NCBI GenBank assembly: GCA_965227335.1
Contig: CBDDFV010000002.1
Coordinates: 186,001-250,000, forward strand
Length of the DNA: 64,000 nucleotides
Reading direction: 5' to 3'
From: CBDDFV01 sp965227335
GTDB lineage: Bacteria; Planctomycetota; Phycisphaerae; Phycisphaerales; SM1A02
Shown: positions 7,323 to 16,566 of the stretch, in pieces
Numbering within the stretch: the first letter of the stretch is position 1
Layout of the letters: every line of letters starts with the position of its first letter
Translations under genes and position numbers: made by a program
Notes under the pieces: model-generated
What the model saw: the letters and a program-made list of their open reading frames with translations, nothing else
Told to the model about the DNA's origin: nothing
The model's database searches: none

Positions 7323-10300
7323 TTACTTGTCGTCGTCGGCGATGCCGATGCCGGTGCGGACCGGATCATCGGGCCGATCGGCGGGCTCGTAGCCGCCGTT
7401 GCGAATCGCTTCGAGCATCACCTCGATCGCGACGTCAAGCTGGGGATCGCCGCCGTCGACCATCTTGGCCGGATCGTCGATGACCTCGATGTCGGGGTCG
7501 ACGCCGTGGCCCTCGATGCCCCACGTGCCGTCCGTTTCGTAGAAGCCGAACGTGGGCACGCGGACGAAGCCGTTGTCGATCGGGCCGGGGTTGCCGGAGA
7601 TCCCGACGAGGCCGCCCCACGTGCGGGTGCCGATCAGCGGACCGAGCCCGTTCTGCTTGAACAGCCAGGGGAACATGTCGCCGCCCGAACCGGCGAGGCC
7701 GTTGATGAGCATGCACTTGGGACCCTGGTGGGAGTCCGGCGGCCACGCCCAGTCCTTGCCGTCCCGACGCGCCCAGTAGTTGGTGCGGGGCCGGTTGAGG
7801 AGTTCGATGAACCGGGTCGGGATCTGACCGCCGCCGTTCCAGCGTTCATCAATGATGAGCGCGGCCTTGTGCTGCTGACCGTAGAACTGCCGGAACAGAT
7901 CGTTCTGACCGTTCACGCCCGTGTTGGGCACGTAGATGTAGCCGACCCGTCCGTCCGACTTCTCGTCGACGTACTTCCGCTTGGCTTCGATCCACGCGCG
8001 GTAACGCAGGTTGGATTCGCTGCGCAGCGGCTCGATGACGACCTCGCGGGCGTCGTCGTTCATCTCGGGAGCTTCGCTCACCGTGAGCGTGGTGGGACGA
8101 CCCGCCGCGCCAATCAGCGCCCGCCACGGATCATGGTCGGTGTCGACCGGAATGCCGTTGACCGCGAGCAGGTAGTCCCCTTCGTTGACGTCGACGCCGG
8201 GCTGACTGAGCGGACCGCGGGCGTCCGCATCCCAGACTCCGCCCGTGTAGATGCGGCTGATCCGGTACGCGCCGTCGCTGAGTTCGAAGTCGCACCCGAG
8301 CAGGCCGACCGGCATGTTGGGACCGCCCTCGACATCGCCGCCCCCGCGGTACGCGTGGCCGACATTGAGCTCGGCGATCAACTCGCCGATCACGAAGTTG
8401 AGGTCCTCGCGGGTCGCGCAGTCGTCGACCATCGCGGCGTAGTGTTCGCCCATGGCCTCCCAGTCGACGCCGTGCATGTTCTCCACGTAGAAGAAATCGC
8501 GGAAGGTGCGCCAGACGTCCCAGTACATCTGCCTCCACTCGTCACGCGGGTCCACGCGAACCATCATGCCGTCCATGGAGACGCTCTTCGGAGAGGCGCC
8601 CGCCGAGGCGTTCCCGATCGCGCCGCCCCGGCCGCGCGGCACGAGGATCTTCTTGCCGTCCGCGGACATCGCGAACCCGAAGCCCGCGGTGACCGCTTTC
8701 TCCGCCTTCGAGTCGTCCTGCATGTCGAAGAGCTTGATGCCGCCGCCCGCGCCGCGCCGGGCGTAGAGCAGCTGGTTCTTGTTGTTGACCATGAGGTTGC
8801 CGAACGCGCCGGGCGCGACGGGGATCATCATGGCCCGCTCTTCGAAGCCCTCGAGATCGATCTCGACGGGCTTGTCCTTCTTCTTACCTTTCTTCGCGTC
8901 GCCGTTGTCCTCGCCTTCCTCGTCGCCGGCGTCGTCATCGCCGTCGCCGGTGCGTTCGGCGCTGATGCCGACCGCGACGCCGTCCGCTTCGCCCGTGCCG
9001 GACATGCGGTCGCCGTCGATGGTGAGGTTCATGAGCACGGCGGGACCGTCGGGCATGGTGAGCGTGAGTTCGAGCGTGCTGCTGCCCGCGTCCCACGTGC
9101 CTTCGAGATCGCCGGTGAACATCATCGAGGAGAGCGTGCCGGTGACGCGGGTTCCCTCGAGGGTGAGCGTGAGAGTGAACTCGAGGGGGCCGGCTTCGGG
9201 GACTTCGGCGGAGCCCTGCCAGACGCCGGAGACCGGATCGCCGGCCGCCGCGCCGTCATCGCCGGCGTCGTCGCCTTCATCCGCGTCGCCCTCGTCGTCG
9301 CCTTCGCCGTCCTCGGCTTCGTCGTCCTTCTCCTCGTCGTCGTCCTTCCACGTCTCCTCGTCGATCTCAGGAAGCCACGGGTTCTCGACATCCGCGCGGA
9401 GCGGAACGGCGAGCAGCATGCCCGCATCGGTGTAGACGAACGTCGTGTCGATGGCGCTGTACTCCGGCGAGAACCGCCGGGCCGAGGTGAAGTAGAGCCA
9501 GTCGCCCTTGCGGTCGAACGCGGGCGAGCCGTCGTTGAACATCGTCGACGTGACGCGGTGCTTCTCGCCCGTCTCGAAGTTGTAGAGCCAGATCGACGTC
9601 ATGCCGTTGTCGTAGTCCGCCTTGTCGTAGGCCATCCAGCGGCTGTCGTGCGAAAAGCTCAGGCTCGGGCGATTCGCCCAAGGCTCCACATCGATCGAGG
9701 TCAGCTCCCCCGACTCGACGTTCACCGCGAAGATCTCACCCGTCTTGTCCTGGAAGACGATCGTCTCCGAGTCCGGCGTCCACGACGGGGCCCACTTGTA
9801 GGGGCCGCCCGTCTCGGTGAGTTGACGCGTGTCGCCCTTGCCGTCCGACTGCGTGACGTAGAGTTCGTACTCGCCGGTTTCATCCGACATGTAGGCAATC
9901 CAGCGCCCGTCCGGACTCCACGCGGGCGTCCGCTCCGCCGCGGTGTCCGTGCGCGTGAGGTTGCGGGGCGAACCGTTCTCCGCGGGCAGCGTCCAGATGT
10001 CGCCCCGCGCCTCCAGCGTCGCCCGCTTGCCGGTCGACGAGATGTCCCACGCGTTCACGTAGCGCGACGCGTTGATCGACTGCGGACGGATGGTCGGCCG
10101 GTCGCCCGGAATCGTGACCTTCACCGTCTTCGTCCGCTTCGTGCCGAGATCCACCAGCACGAGATCCGTCCCGTTCTGCAGGATGATCTCGCCCTTGCCC
10201 CGCGGGCCCGGACCAATCGCCGGCCACTTGCAGTCGAACTCGTCGAACTTCGTGATCTGCTCGCGGCGTTCGGTCTTCGTGTCGTACGACCAGATGTTAA

Positions 10301-11036
10301 GCCGCTCCTGCGGCCCCTGATCCGACAGGTAATAGACCTTCGAACCACGCCACATCGGCTGGGAGTCCGTGCCCTCCCAGTCGGTGATCCGCTTCGACGT
10401 GTTGTCCTTCAGGTTGAACAGCCAGATGTCGGTGGCCATGCCCCCGCGGTAACGCTTCCACGTCCGACTGTCCCGCGTGTGCGGCGTATACGCGAGCCAC
10501 TCGCCGTCCGGGCTGATCGCCCCCACCGCGCCGTACGGCACCGGCAGCGCCTCGGGAAGGCCGCCCTCGTCATCAACGGTGAACAGCTTCGGCGCCCGAC
10601 CGAGACCGGACAGACCGTTGGTGTAGAAGATCAGACCGCCGTCCGGCGTCCAGTCGCACAGCGTCTCGCCGGCCGGGTGGTGCGTCACCCGCTGGGCCAC
10701 GCCGCCCGCGACCGGAATGGTGTAGAGATCCGTGTCCCCCTCGTAGTTGCCGACGAAGGCGACGGTCTTGCCGTCGGCGCTGAACCGCGGGAACCCCTCC
10801 GACCCGGGCGGACTCGCCAGCGGACGCGCCTCGCCGCCGTCCCGCGAGGCGATCCACAGATCGTTCGCGTAGGAGAAGACAATGTGCGAATCACTGACAT
10901 CCGGATACCGCAGCATGCCCGCGTGAGGCTGCACCTGCGCCGCGACCGGACCGGCCGCACATCCCAGAACCGACGCGCCGAGCAGCGCTGTCAGCCCCCG
11001 TCGACGAGGCCGATCCATCTCCATCATCCGAGGCAT
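7323..11036 (-). CDS. Tricorn-type S41 protease with an inserted beta domain
   Basis: This 1,237-residue secreted protein is a tricorn-protease homolog. A signal peptide with twin arginines (RPRRRGLTALLGASVLG) is followed by WD/PD40-type beta-propeller repeats to about residue 560, then an atypical insertion at about 560-720, a core helix region, a PDZ domain (NEGDYLLAVNGIPVDT) and a C-terminal S41 peptidase domain with nucleophile Ser about 1117 in NGLAGSGGDMFP and GTRTWGGLVG. Tricorn proteins degrade oligopeptides. The insertion has two acidic stretches flanking a compact beta-rich segment (GDPVSGVWQG...). ATG at 11036 is chosen because AAGGAG lies seven bases before it. A strong terminator follows the gene. 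Confidence 0.9.
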   Translation of the reverse strand: MPRMMEMDRPRRRGLTALLGASVLGCAAGPVAAQVQPHAGMLRYPDVSDSHIVFSYANDLWIASRDGGEARPLASPPGSEGFPRFSADGKTVAFVGNYEGDTDLYTIPVAGGVAQRVTHHPAGETLCDWTPDGGLIFYTNGLSGLGRAPKLFTVDDEGGLPEALPVPYGAVGAISPDGEWLAYTPHTRDSRTWKRYRGGMATDIWLFNLKDNTSKRITDWEGTDSQPMWRGSKVYYLSDQGPQERLNIWSYDTKTERREQITKFDEFDCKWPAIGPGPRGKGEIILQNGTDLVLVDLGTKRTKTVKVTIPGDRPTIRPQSINASRYVNAWDISSTGKRATLEARGDIWTLPAENGSPRNLTRTDTAAERTPAWSPDGRWIAYMSDETGEYELYVTQSDGKGDTRQLTETGGPYKWAPSWTPDSETIVFQDKTGEIFAVNVESGELTSIDVEPWANRPSLSFSHDSRWMAYDKADYDNGMTSIWLYNFETGEKHRVTSTMFNDGSPAFDRKGDWLYFTSARRFSPEYSAIDTTFVYTDAGMLLAVPLRADVENPWLPEIDEETWKDDDEEKDDEAEDGEGDDEGDADEGDDAGDDGAAAGDPVSGVWQGSAEVPEAGPLEFTLTLTLEGTRVTGTLSSMMFTGDLEGTWDAGSSTLELTLTMPDGPAVLMNLTIDGDRMSGTGEADGVAVGISAERTGDGDDDAGDEEGEDNGDAKKGKKKDKPVEIDLEGFEERAMMIPVAPGAFGNLMVNNKNQLLYARRGAGGGIKLFDMQDDSKAEKAVTAGFGFAMSADGKKILVPRGRGGAIGNASAGASPKSVSMDGMMVRVDPRDEWRQMYWDVWRTFRDFFYVENMHGVDWEAMGEHYAAMVDDCATREDLNFVIGELIAELNVGHAYRGGGDVEGGPNMPVGLLGCDFELSDGAYRISRIYTGGVWDADARGPLSQPGVDVNEGDYLLAVNGIPVDTDHDPWRALIGAAGRPTTLTVSEAPEMNDDAREVVIEPLRSESNLRYRAWIEAKRKYVDEKSDGRVGYIYVPNTGVNGQNDLFRQFYGQQHKAALIIDERWNGGGQIPTRFIELLNRPRTNYWARRDGKDWAWPPDSHQGPKCMLINGLAGSGGDMFPWLFKQNGLGPLIGTRTWGGLVGISGNPGPIDNGFVRVPTFGFYETDGTWGIEGHGVDPDIEVIDDPAKMVDGGDPQLDVAIEVMLEAIRNGGYEPADRPDDPVRTGIGIADDDK

Positions 11037-11270
11037 CGAATTCTCCTTCATTCGAGGGCGGCGACGCCGGGCCCGAACCCCGCTCCGCCGTGACGACACG
11101 CCGACATCCACCCCGCGCGGCGGGCCGGCGACTGCTTATACCGGATCGCCCCGGGAAGTTTCGGGAAAACGGCCCGGCGACCGGACATCCGGCGAACATC
11201 GTCACGCCACTCCGATCATCCGCCCGCGTCCCGTCGCGGCCGGCCCTCGCTGGTCGTAGCATGCGCGACG

Positions 11271-12233
11271 ATGACCGAGCCCCAGATCACCCGCCGCGTC
11301 CTCATGATCCGACCCGCCGGCTTCGGATCCAATCCGGAAACCGCCGCCTCGAACGCATTTCAGCAGGACCTCGGAGATGCGGACGCTGACGCCGTCCACC
11401 GCCGCGCTCTCGCCGAGTTCGAAGGCCTCGTCGCCGCCCTCCGCGCCCATGGCGTCGACGCCCGCGTCTGCGACGACCGACCCGACGCCCCCACTCCCGA
11501 CGCGGTCTTTCCCAACAACTGGATCAGCTTTCACGCCGACGGCACGGTCGTGACTTACCCGCTGCTCTCCCCCCTCCGCCGACGCGAGGTGCGCCCCGAT
11601 CTCATCGAACGCCTCGAGCACGACCTCGGCGTCTGCTGGCCGCACCGCGTCGACCTCGCCCCCCTCGCTGACGACGACGCCTTCCTCGAAGGCACCGGCA
11701 GCCTCGTCCTCGATCGAACGAATCGCATCGCGTACGCCTGCCGCTCGCCCCGCACCACCGACGCCGGGCTCGACGCGTTCGCCGCCCGCCTCGCCTACGA
11801 CGTCGTCGCCTTCGACGCGGTCGACAACGCGGGGCAGGCGATCTACCACACGAACGTCATGATGAGCGTCGGCGACGGCGTCGCAATCGTCTGCCTCGAC
11901 TGCATCCCCGACGCCCAGCAACGTGAACGCGTCCGATGCTCGCTCGACACCACCGACCACGAGGTCATCCCGATCACGACGGACCAGCTCAACGCGTTCG
12001 CGGGCAACGCACTCGCGGTGGCCGGCGCCGAGGGCGCCCAACTCATCGTGATGTCCGACCAGGCCCGCGACAGCCTCGAACCCGCCCAGATCGAGGCGAT
12101 CCAGCGCCACGGCGCGATCGTCTCCACCCCGCTCGACACCATCGAGTCCATCGGCGGCGGCAGCGCGCGATGCATGCTGGCCGAGATTCACGCACCGACC
12201 GCCTCGTCCCCGCCGCGCGACGTAGCGGTCTGA
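11271..12233 (+). CDS. ctlX: Citrulline-utilization hydrolase CtlX-type amidinotransferase-fold enzyme
   Basis: This 320-residue member of the guanidino-group-modifying superfamily has FPNNWISFH (substrate-binding Asn/Asp region), EGTGSLVLDR (catalytic acid), a histidine in AIYHTNVMMSVGDG and the nucleophilic Cys in GGGSARCMLAEI. CtlX proteins hydrolyse citrulline or related ureido compounds; dimethylarginine hydrolases are the main alternative. It is divergent from the tricorn gene, with 234 bp between the starts, and upstream of the sugar genes with no clear functional link. Confidence 0.85.
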   Translation: MTEPQITRRVLMIRPAGFGSNPETAASNAFQQDLGDADADAVHRRALAEFEGLVAALRAHGVDARVCDDRPDAPTPDAVFPNNWISFHADGTVVTYPLLSPLRRREVRPDLIERLEHDLGVCWPHRVDLAPLADDDAFLEGTGSLVLDRTNRIAYACRSPRTTDAGLDAFAARLAYDVVAFDAVDNAGQAIYHTNVMMSVGDGVAIVCLDCIPDAQQRERVRCSLDTTDHEVIPITTDQLNAFAGNALAVAGAEGAQLIVMSDQARDSLEPAQIEAIQRHGAIVSTPLDTIESIGGGSARCMLAEIHAPTASSPPRDVAV

Positions 12234-12293
12234 CGCGTCATCGGGCATCATGGACGGCGAACGTCGACCCGGCGTCGACGCTGGAGCCCCGCC

Positions 12294-13448
12294 ATGCCCC
12301 GACAGGATCTTCGCCCGCAGGCCGCGCGGCGTTCCCTCGACGACCAGGTCGCCCACCTGCGCGACTTCAACCTCGATCTCCGCTTTTCCGCGGGCATCTG
12401 GTTCTTCTCCCCGGCGTTCAGCCGCTTCCACGACCGCTACACCGACGAACTGCCGATCGAGGCCCGACTCGACCTCGCGGCGACGCTCGCCGATCACGGC
12501 CTCGCGGGACTCGAAGCCCACTACCCCAACGAGGTCAACGAGGACAACCTCGACCTGTGGAAGGCCTTCTCCCGCGACACGGGGATCCGACTGATCACCG
12601 TCATCCCGCTGCTCTTCTGGGACCGGCAGTTCGAGTGGGGCTCGCTCTCCAACCCGCTCGCCGCGCCGCGTCAGGCCGCCATTGATCGCGCCGCCGCCGC
12701 GTTCCGCATGAACCTCGAACTCGACACCGACTTCGCCGTGGTCTGGCCCGGCATCGACGGTTATGAGAATCCCTTCGGCCACGACTTCCTCGCGTACCGG
12801 GACCGCTTCGTCGACGGACTCGTCGAAGCGATGGATCGTGCGCCGGGCGTGCGCGTGGCGTTCGAGCCCAAGCCGTACGAGCCGCGCGGCCGCATCCTCT
12901 TCGGCACGACGCCTGAGGGCGTCCTTCTCGGCCATCAGGTCGAAGCGAAGCTCAGCGCGAGCGAGAACCGGACGCTGCTCGACGACGGACACGCCCTCTG
13001 CGCGATGAACCCGGAGGTCGGACACGTCCTGATGGGCTTCGAGGACCTCGCCTACGCCTACTCCTGGCCGCTGAGCGAGGGCCGGCTCGCTCACACCCAC
13101 TGGAACAGCCAGCCGCTCGGCAACTACGACCAGGACCTCAACCCCGGCGTGATCTCGCCCGAGCAGATGGAGGCGTTGCTCTACACGCTCAAGATGCACC
13201 AGTACGAAGGGTGGTTCGGGATCGACGTCAATCCGGAGCGTCTGCCCGTCACGGACGCCCTGCGGATCTCGATGGACGCAATTCGCGCATCGAACGATCG
13301 CATCAACGACCTCGATCACGAAGCCATCCTCCATGCGCACGCCGCGCCGGACCAGTCGCGCGGCTGGCTCGAGTCCTACCTCATCCGCGCTCGCGCGACG
13401 CACCCGGATCGCCTGCCGTCGCTCGGTCGTCCGGCGGGACTGGGCTGA
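12294..13448 (+). CDS. xylA: Class I xylose isomerase-like sugar isomerase
   Basis: This 384-residue TIM-barrel protein has the length and motifs of class I xylose isomerases: SAGIWFFSPAFSRFHDRY, the metal-binding EPKPYEPRG, NPEVGH and a C-terminal HTHWNSQPLGNYDQDLN that contributes the second metal site. It would interconvert an aldose and ketose, most simply xylose and xylulose, since xylulokinase follows with a TGATG stop/start overlap. The central segment departs from standard XylA, so another pentose or rhamnose-type sugar is possible. Confidence 0.8.
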   Translation: MPRQDLRPQAARRSLDDQVAHLRDFNLDLRFSAGIWFFSPAFSRFHDRYTDELPIEARLDLAATLADHGLAGLEAHYPNEVNEDNLDLWKAFSRDTGIRLITVIPLLFWDRQFEWGSLSNPLAAPRQAAIDRAAAAFRMNLELDTDFAVVWPGIDGYENPFGHDFLAYRDRFVDGLVEAMDRAPGVRVAFEPKPYEPRGRILFGTTPEGVLLGHQVEAKLSASENRTLLDDGHALCAMNPEVGHVLMGFEDLAYAYSWPLSEGRLAHTHWNSQPLGNYDQDLNPGVISPEQMEALLYTLKMHQYEGWFGIDVNPERLPVTDALRISMDAIRASNDRINDLDHEAILHAHAAPDQSRGWLESYLIRARATHPDRLPSLGRPAGLG

Positions 13449-14971
13449 TGGCCGCGTCGTTTGCGATCGGCGTGGATGTCGGAACGTCCGGGGCGAAAGC
13501 CGTCGTGGTCAATGTCGACACCGGCGACGTCGCGGCGGAGGCGACCACGGAATACCCGCTCTCCACGTCCCGCCCCCGCTGGTCGGAGCAGGATCCCGCC
13601 GACTGGGTGCGGGGCGTCTGCACGAGTCTGCGCGACGCGACGTCGACGATCGACCCCGGCGCGATCGTCGGTCTCGGCTTCACCGGCCAGATGCACGGCC
13701 TGACGCTGCTCGACGAGCGTGGCGAGCCGCTGCGCCCCGCCATCCTCTGGAACGATCAGCGTACCGAACAGGAATGCGCGCAGATCGAAGCCGCGGTCGG
13801 ATCGGCCCGGGTCCGGGAGCTGACGGGCAACCCCGTGCTCACCGGTTTCACGGCCCCCAAGATCGCGTGGGTGCGCACGCACGAGCCCGAAGTGCACGCG
13901 AAGTCGCGTCACGCCCTGCTCCCGAAGGATTATGTGCGATACGTCCTCACCGGCGCGATGGCGACCGACGTCGCGGACGCCTCCGGGACGTCGATGCTGC
14001 AGGTGCGCGAACGAGCGTGGTGCGACGAGATGATCGAGGCGAGCGGCGCCCAGCGAGCGTGGCTGCCGGATGTGCACGAATCGCCGACGGCGTGCGCACA
14101 GGTGTCGAACGAGGGCGCCGCCCAATGCGGCCTGCCCGCGGGTCTTCCCGTCGCGGCGGGCGCGGGCGACCAGGCGGCCCAGGCCTTGGGAATGGGGCTC
14201 GTCGCCGAAGGCGCGGCGTCGGTGACCGTCGGCACGTCCGGCGTCGTCTTCGCCCCCTGCCATGACTATCGCGTCGATCCCGACGGACGTCTGCACGCGT
14301 TCTGTCACGCCGTCCCCGGACAGTGGCACCTCATGGGCGTGATGCTCTCCGCGGGCGGCAGTCTGCAATGGCGACGCGAGGCGCTGGGCGGCGGTTCATA
14401 TACGGCGCTGCTCGACGCCGCCGCGACCACGCCGCTCGGCGCCGAGGGTCTGATCTTCCTGCCGTATCTCACCGGCGAGCGGATGCCGTACGCGGATCCT
14501 GACGCGCGGGGAGCGTTCATCGGCCTGACGCGTCGTCACGCGGCGCCGCATCTCACACGAGCGGTCGTGGAAGGCGTGACGTTCGGCCTTCGCGACGGGC
14601 TCGGCCTGATCGAGCAGCTCGGCGTGGCGATGAACGACGTTCGTCTGTCCGGCGGCGGCGCGCGACATCCGTGGCAGCGACAGATCATGGCGAACGTGTT
14701 TCGACGGCGGCTGGCGCTGGTGAATACGACGGCGGGCGCGGCGTACGGAGCGGCGATTCTCGGCGCGGTCGCGGGCGGCGCGTTCAGTTGCGTCGAAGAT
14801 GTCGCCCGCGCCTGGGTGCGCACTACCGACGTGGTCGAACCGGATCCCGCCGACGCCGATGCGTACGACGCCCTCTACGCCATCTTCACGACGCTCTACC
14901 CCACGCTGGCGCCGACGTTCCGCACGCTGAGTTCGTGGGTGGACGGCTCCGTCGCGGACGCCAACGGGTAG
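13448..14971 (+). CDS. xylB: Xylulokinase (FGGY family)
   Basis: This 507-residue sugar kinase has both FGGY domains: the N-terminal GVDVGTSGAKAVVV phosphate loop, GFTGQMHGLTLLDERG with the conserved MHG typical of xylulokinases, ILWNDQRT, and the C-terminal GAGDQAAQALGMG and LSGGGARHPWQRQIMANVF. It phosphorylates D-xylulose to feed the pentose phosphate pathway. The start overlaps the isomerase stop as TGATG, so the two form an operon; the further-upstream in-frame ATG lies inside the isomerase gene. Confidence 0.92.
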   Translation: MAASFAIGVDVGTSGAKAVVVNVDTGDVAAEATTEYPLSTSRPRWSEQDPADWVRGVCTSLRDATSTIDPGAIVGLGFTGQMHGLTLLDERGEPLRPAILWNDQRTEQECAQIEAAVGSARVRELTGNPVLTGFTAPKIAWVRTHEPEVHAKSRHALLPKDYVRYVLTGAMATDVADASGTSMLQVRERAWCDEMIEASGAQRAWLPDVHESPTACAQVSNEGAAQCGLPAGLPVAAGAGDQAAQALGMGLVAEGAASVTVGTSGVVFAPCHDYRVDPDGRLHAFCHAVPGQWHLMGVMLSAGGSLQWRREALGGGSYTALLDAAATTPLGAEGLIFLPYLTGERMPYADPDARGAFIGLTRRHAAPHLTRAVVEGVTFGLRDGLGLIEQLGVAMNDVRLSGGGARHPWQRQIMANVFRRRLALVNTTAGAAYGAAILGAVAGGAFSCVEDVARAWVRTTDVVEPDPADADAYDALYAIFTTLYPTLAPTFRTLSSWVDGSVADANG

Positions 14972-15019
14972 GATGGCCTCGGCGCGGCGTCGCCGAAGCA
15001 GACGCGGGAGCAGCACGGA

Positions 15020-16216
15020 ATGCGGATCGTTCGGTTCCTCAGTGACGATGGACGGGAACTCCTGGGGGAGGACCACGGCGACGGCGAGGCGACGGTGTTG
15101 ATCGACGCCCACGGCGTGCTCGGCCCGCCCGCCCTCGCGGCCGCCGCGCGAGCCATGCTGAAGGACCAGCGGGTCATCATCGCCGACGACGACGAAGCGC
15201 TCCGCGAGATCACGTCGATCGTCCTGTCGAAGCACGGCAGCACGTGTCGCATGTGCGCCGACGGCGATGAGGCGGCAGCGGCGATCCACGCGGGCGGATT
15301 CGACGTGGTCGTTTCGGACGTCGTCATGCCGGGTCGCGACGGGCACGCCGTGTTCGAACTGGCCCGGGCCGCGCATCCGGGATGTCCGGTGGTGCTCATG
15401 ACGGGGTTCGGCTACGACCCGGGGCACGCCGCCGTTCGCGCCGCCCGCGAGGGCATCGACACGATGCTCTACAAGCCGTTTACGCCGCCGCAACTGATCG
15501 AGGCGATCATGCAGGCGTTCGAACTCGTGGGCGCGGGTGGATACGGCGGGCTGGTGTCGACCGGCGAGCGGGTGCGGATCGGACCGCTCCGAGCGCCCGT
15601 CCGGCCGCGCAACGTGATCTGCGCCGGCCGAATCGGCGCCGCGCCGCCCGACAACGCGTTCGAACTGTTCATGAAGCCGACCACGGCGATTCAGGATCCT
15701 GACCAGCCGATCCGCATTCCGGGCGGGCTCGATTTCGATCCGGCGGTCGAGGCGGAAGGCGAACTCGCGGTCGTGATCGGGCGCACGATGTCGAACGTCG
15801 CGCCGGAGGAGGCGTTGTCATTCGTATTCGGCTACACGCTCGCGAACGACGTCGCCGCGGTGGGCTGCCGTCGCGAGGATGCGCCGATGTCATGGATGCG
15901 AGGGAAGGGATTCGACACGTTCTGCCCGCTCGGACCGGCGATCATCACGACCGACGCGGCGCCTGATGTGGCGGACTGGCGGATCGCCACGCTCGTCAAC
16001 GGCGAGGAGACGCGGGGCGGTGTCGTGAACGAACTCACGCTGTCGGTCGCGACGCTGCTCAGTCGCATCAGCGCCCGAATCACGCTGGAGCCGGGCACGG
16101 TGGTGCTCACGGGCGGACCGCCCGCCCTCGCGCAACGCACACTGCAGGCGGGCGACGAGGCGTGCGTGGAGTCGCCCGCAATCGGCCGTCTCCGCAATCC
16201 GGTGCGGGCGTCATGA
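15020..16216 (+). CDS. Fumarylacetoacetate-hydrolase-like enzyme split by a receiver domain
   Basis: This 398-residue protein combines two families. Residues 1-30 resemble the short N-terminal domain of FAH-family hydrolases. Residues about 48-168 form a complete response-regulator receiver with DDD at 56-58, phosphoacceptor Asp100 in VVVSDVVMPG, Thr128 and Lys152. Residues about 195-398 are the FAH catalytic domain: VRPRNVICAGRI, the acidic metal site AVEAEGELAVVIG, ANDVAA, RGKGFDTFCPLGP and VVLTGGPPA, where TGTP is usual. FAH enzymes cleave C-C bonds in 2-oxo or diketo acids. The receiver sits exactly at the linker between the two FAH parts, implying phosphorylation-controlled activity. HPt and receiver genes follow in an operon. 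Confidence 0.85.
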   Translation: MRIVRFLSDDGRELLGEDHGDGEATVLIDAHGVLGPPALAAAARAMLKDQRVIIADDDEALREITSIVLSKHGSTCRMCADGDEAAAAIHAGGFDVVVSDVVMPGRDGHAVFELARAAHPGCPVVLMTGFGYDPGHAAVRAAREGIDTMLYKPFTPPQLIEAIMQAFELVGAGGYGGLVSTGERVRIGPLRAPVRPRNVICAGRIGAAPPDNAFELFMKPTTAIQDPDQPIRIPGGLDFDPAVEAEGELAVVIGRTMSNVAPEEALSFVFGYTLANDVAAVGCRREDAPMSWMRGKGFDTFCPLGPAIITTDAAPDVADWRIATLVNGEETRGGVVNELTLSVATLLSRISARITLEPGTVVLTGGPPALAQRTLQAGDEACVESPAIGRLRNPVRAS

Positions 16217-16554
16217 GCGCGGCGTTCGATCGATCTCTCGCCCTCGCGCGGCTGGGCGGCGACGAAGCCCTGCTCGCGGACATCATTCGTCTCTTCCATC
16301 GCGAATCCGCCCGCGCGAGAAAGGCGCTCGCCGAAGCGATCGAGGCCCGCGATCGGGAGACCGTCGCCCGGGAGGCCCACAAGCTGCGCGGCAGCGCGGG
16401 ATCCCTGGGGGCGACGCCGCTGATGGAGATCGCGGAAACCCTGGAAATCGAAGCGACCGAAGAAGACGAAGGCTGGGACGCGATCGATCGCGTCTGGGCC
16501 CGGGTGGTGGTACGGTGGGACGAACTCGACCTGGCGCTCGACGGCGCCGCGTGA
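16213..16554 (+). CDS. HPt phosphotransfer protein
   Basis: This 113-residue all-helical protein carries the histidine phosphotransfer motif AHKLRGSAGSLGA, with the phosphoacceptor His near residue 56. Its ATG overlaps the stop of the preceding receiver-enzyme gene (ATGA), and a receiver protein follows 12 bp downstream. It should shuttle phosphate between receivers of this operon and a kinase encoded elsewhere. The hybrid kinase at 24,162 lacks its own HPt and is a plausible donor. Confidence 0.88.
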   Translation: MSAAFDRSLALARLGGDEALLADIIRLFHRESARARKALAEAIEARDRETVAREAHKLRGSAGSLGATPLMEIAETLEIEATEEDEGWDAIDRVWARVVVRWDELDLALDGAA

Positions 16555-16566
16555 AAGGAGTCCCGG

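Noticed and set aside
7506..11093. Plus-strand open frame of about 1,195 codons opposite the tricorn gene
   Set aside because: Low-complexity Arg/Val-rich shadow of a well-supported gene; no domain and no ribosome site.
11202..13403. Minus-strand frame opposite ctlX and xylA
   Set aside because: Antisense shadow; both plus-strand genes have catalytic motifs.
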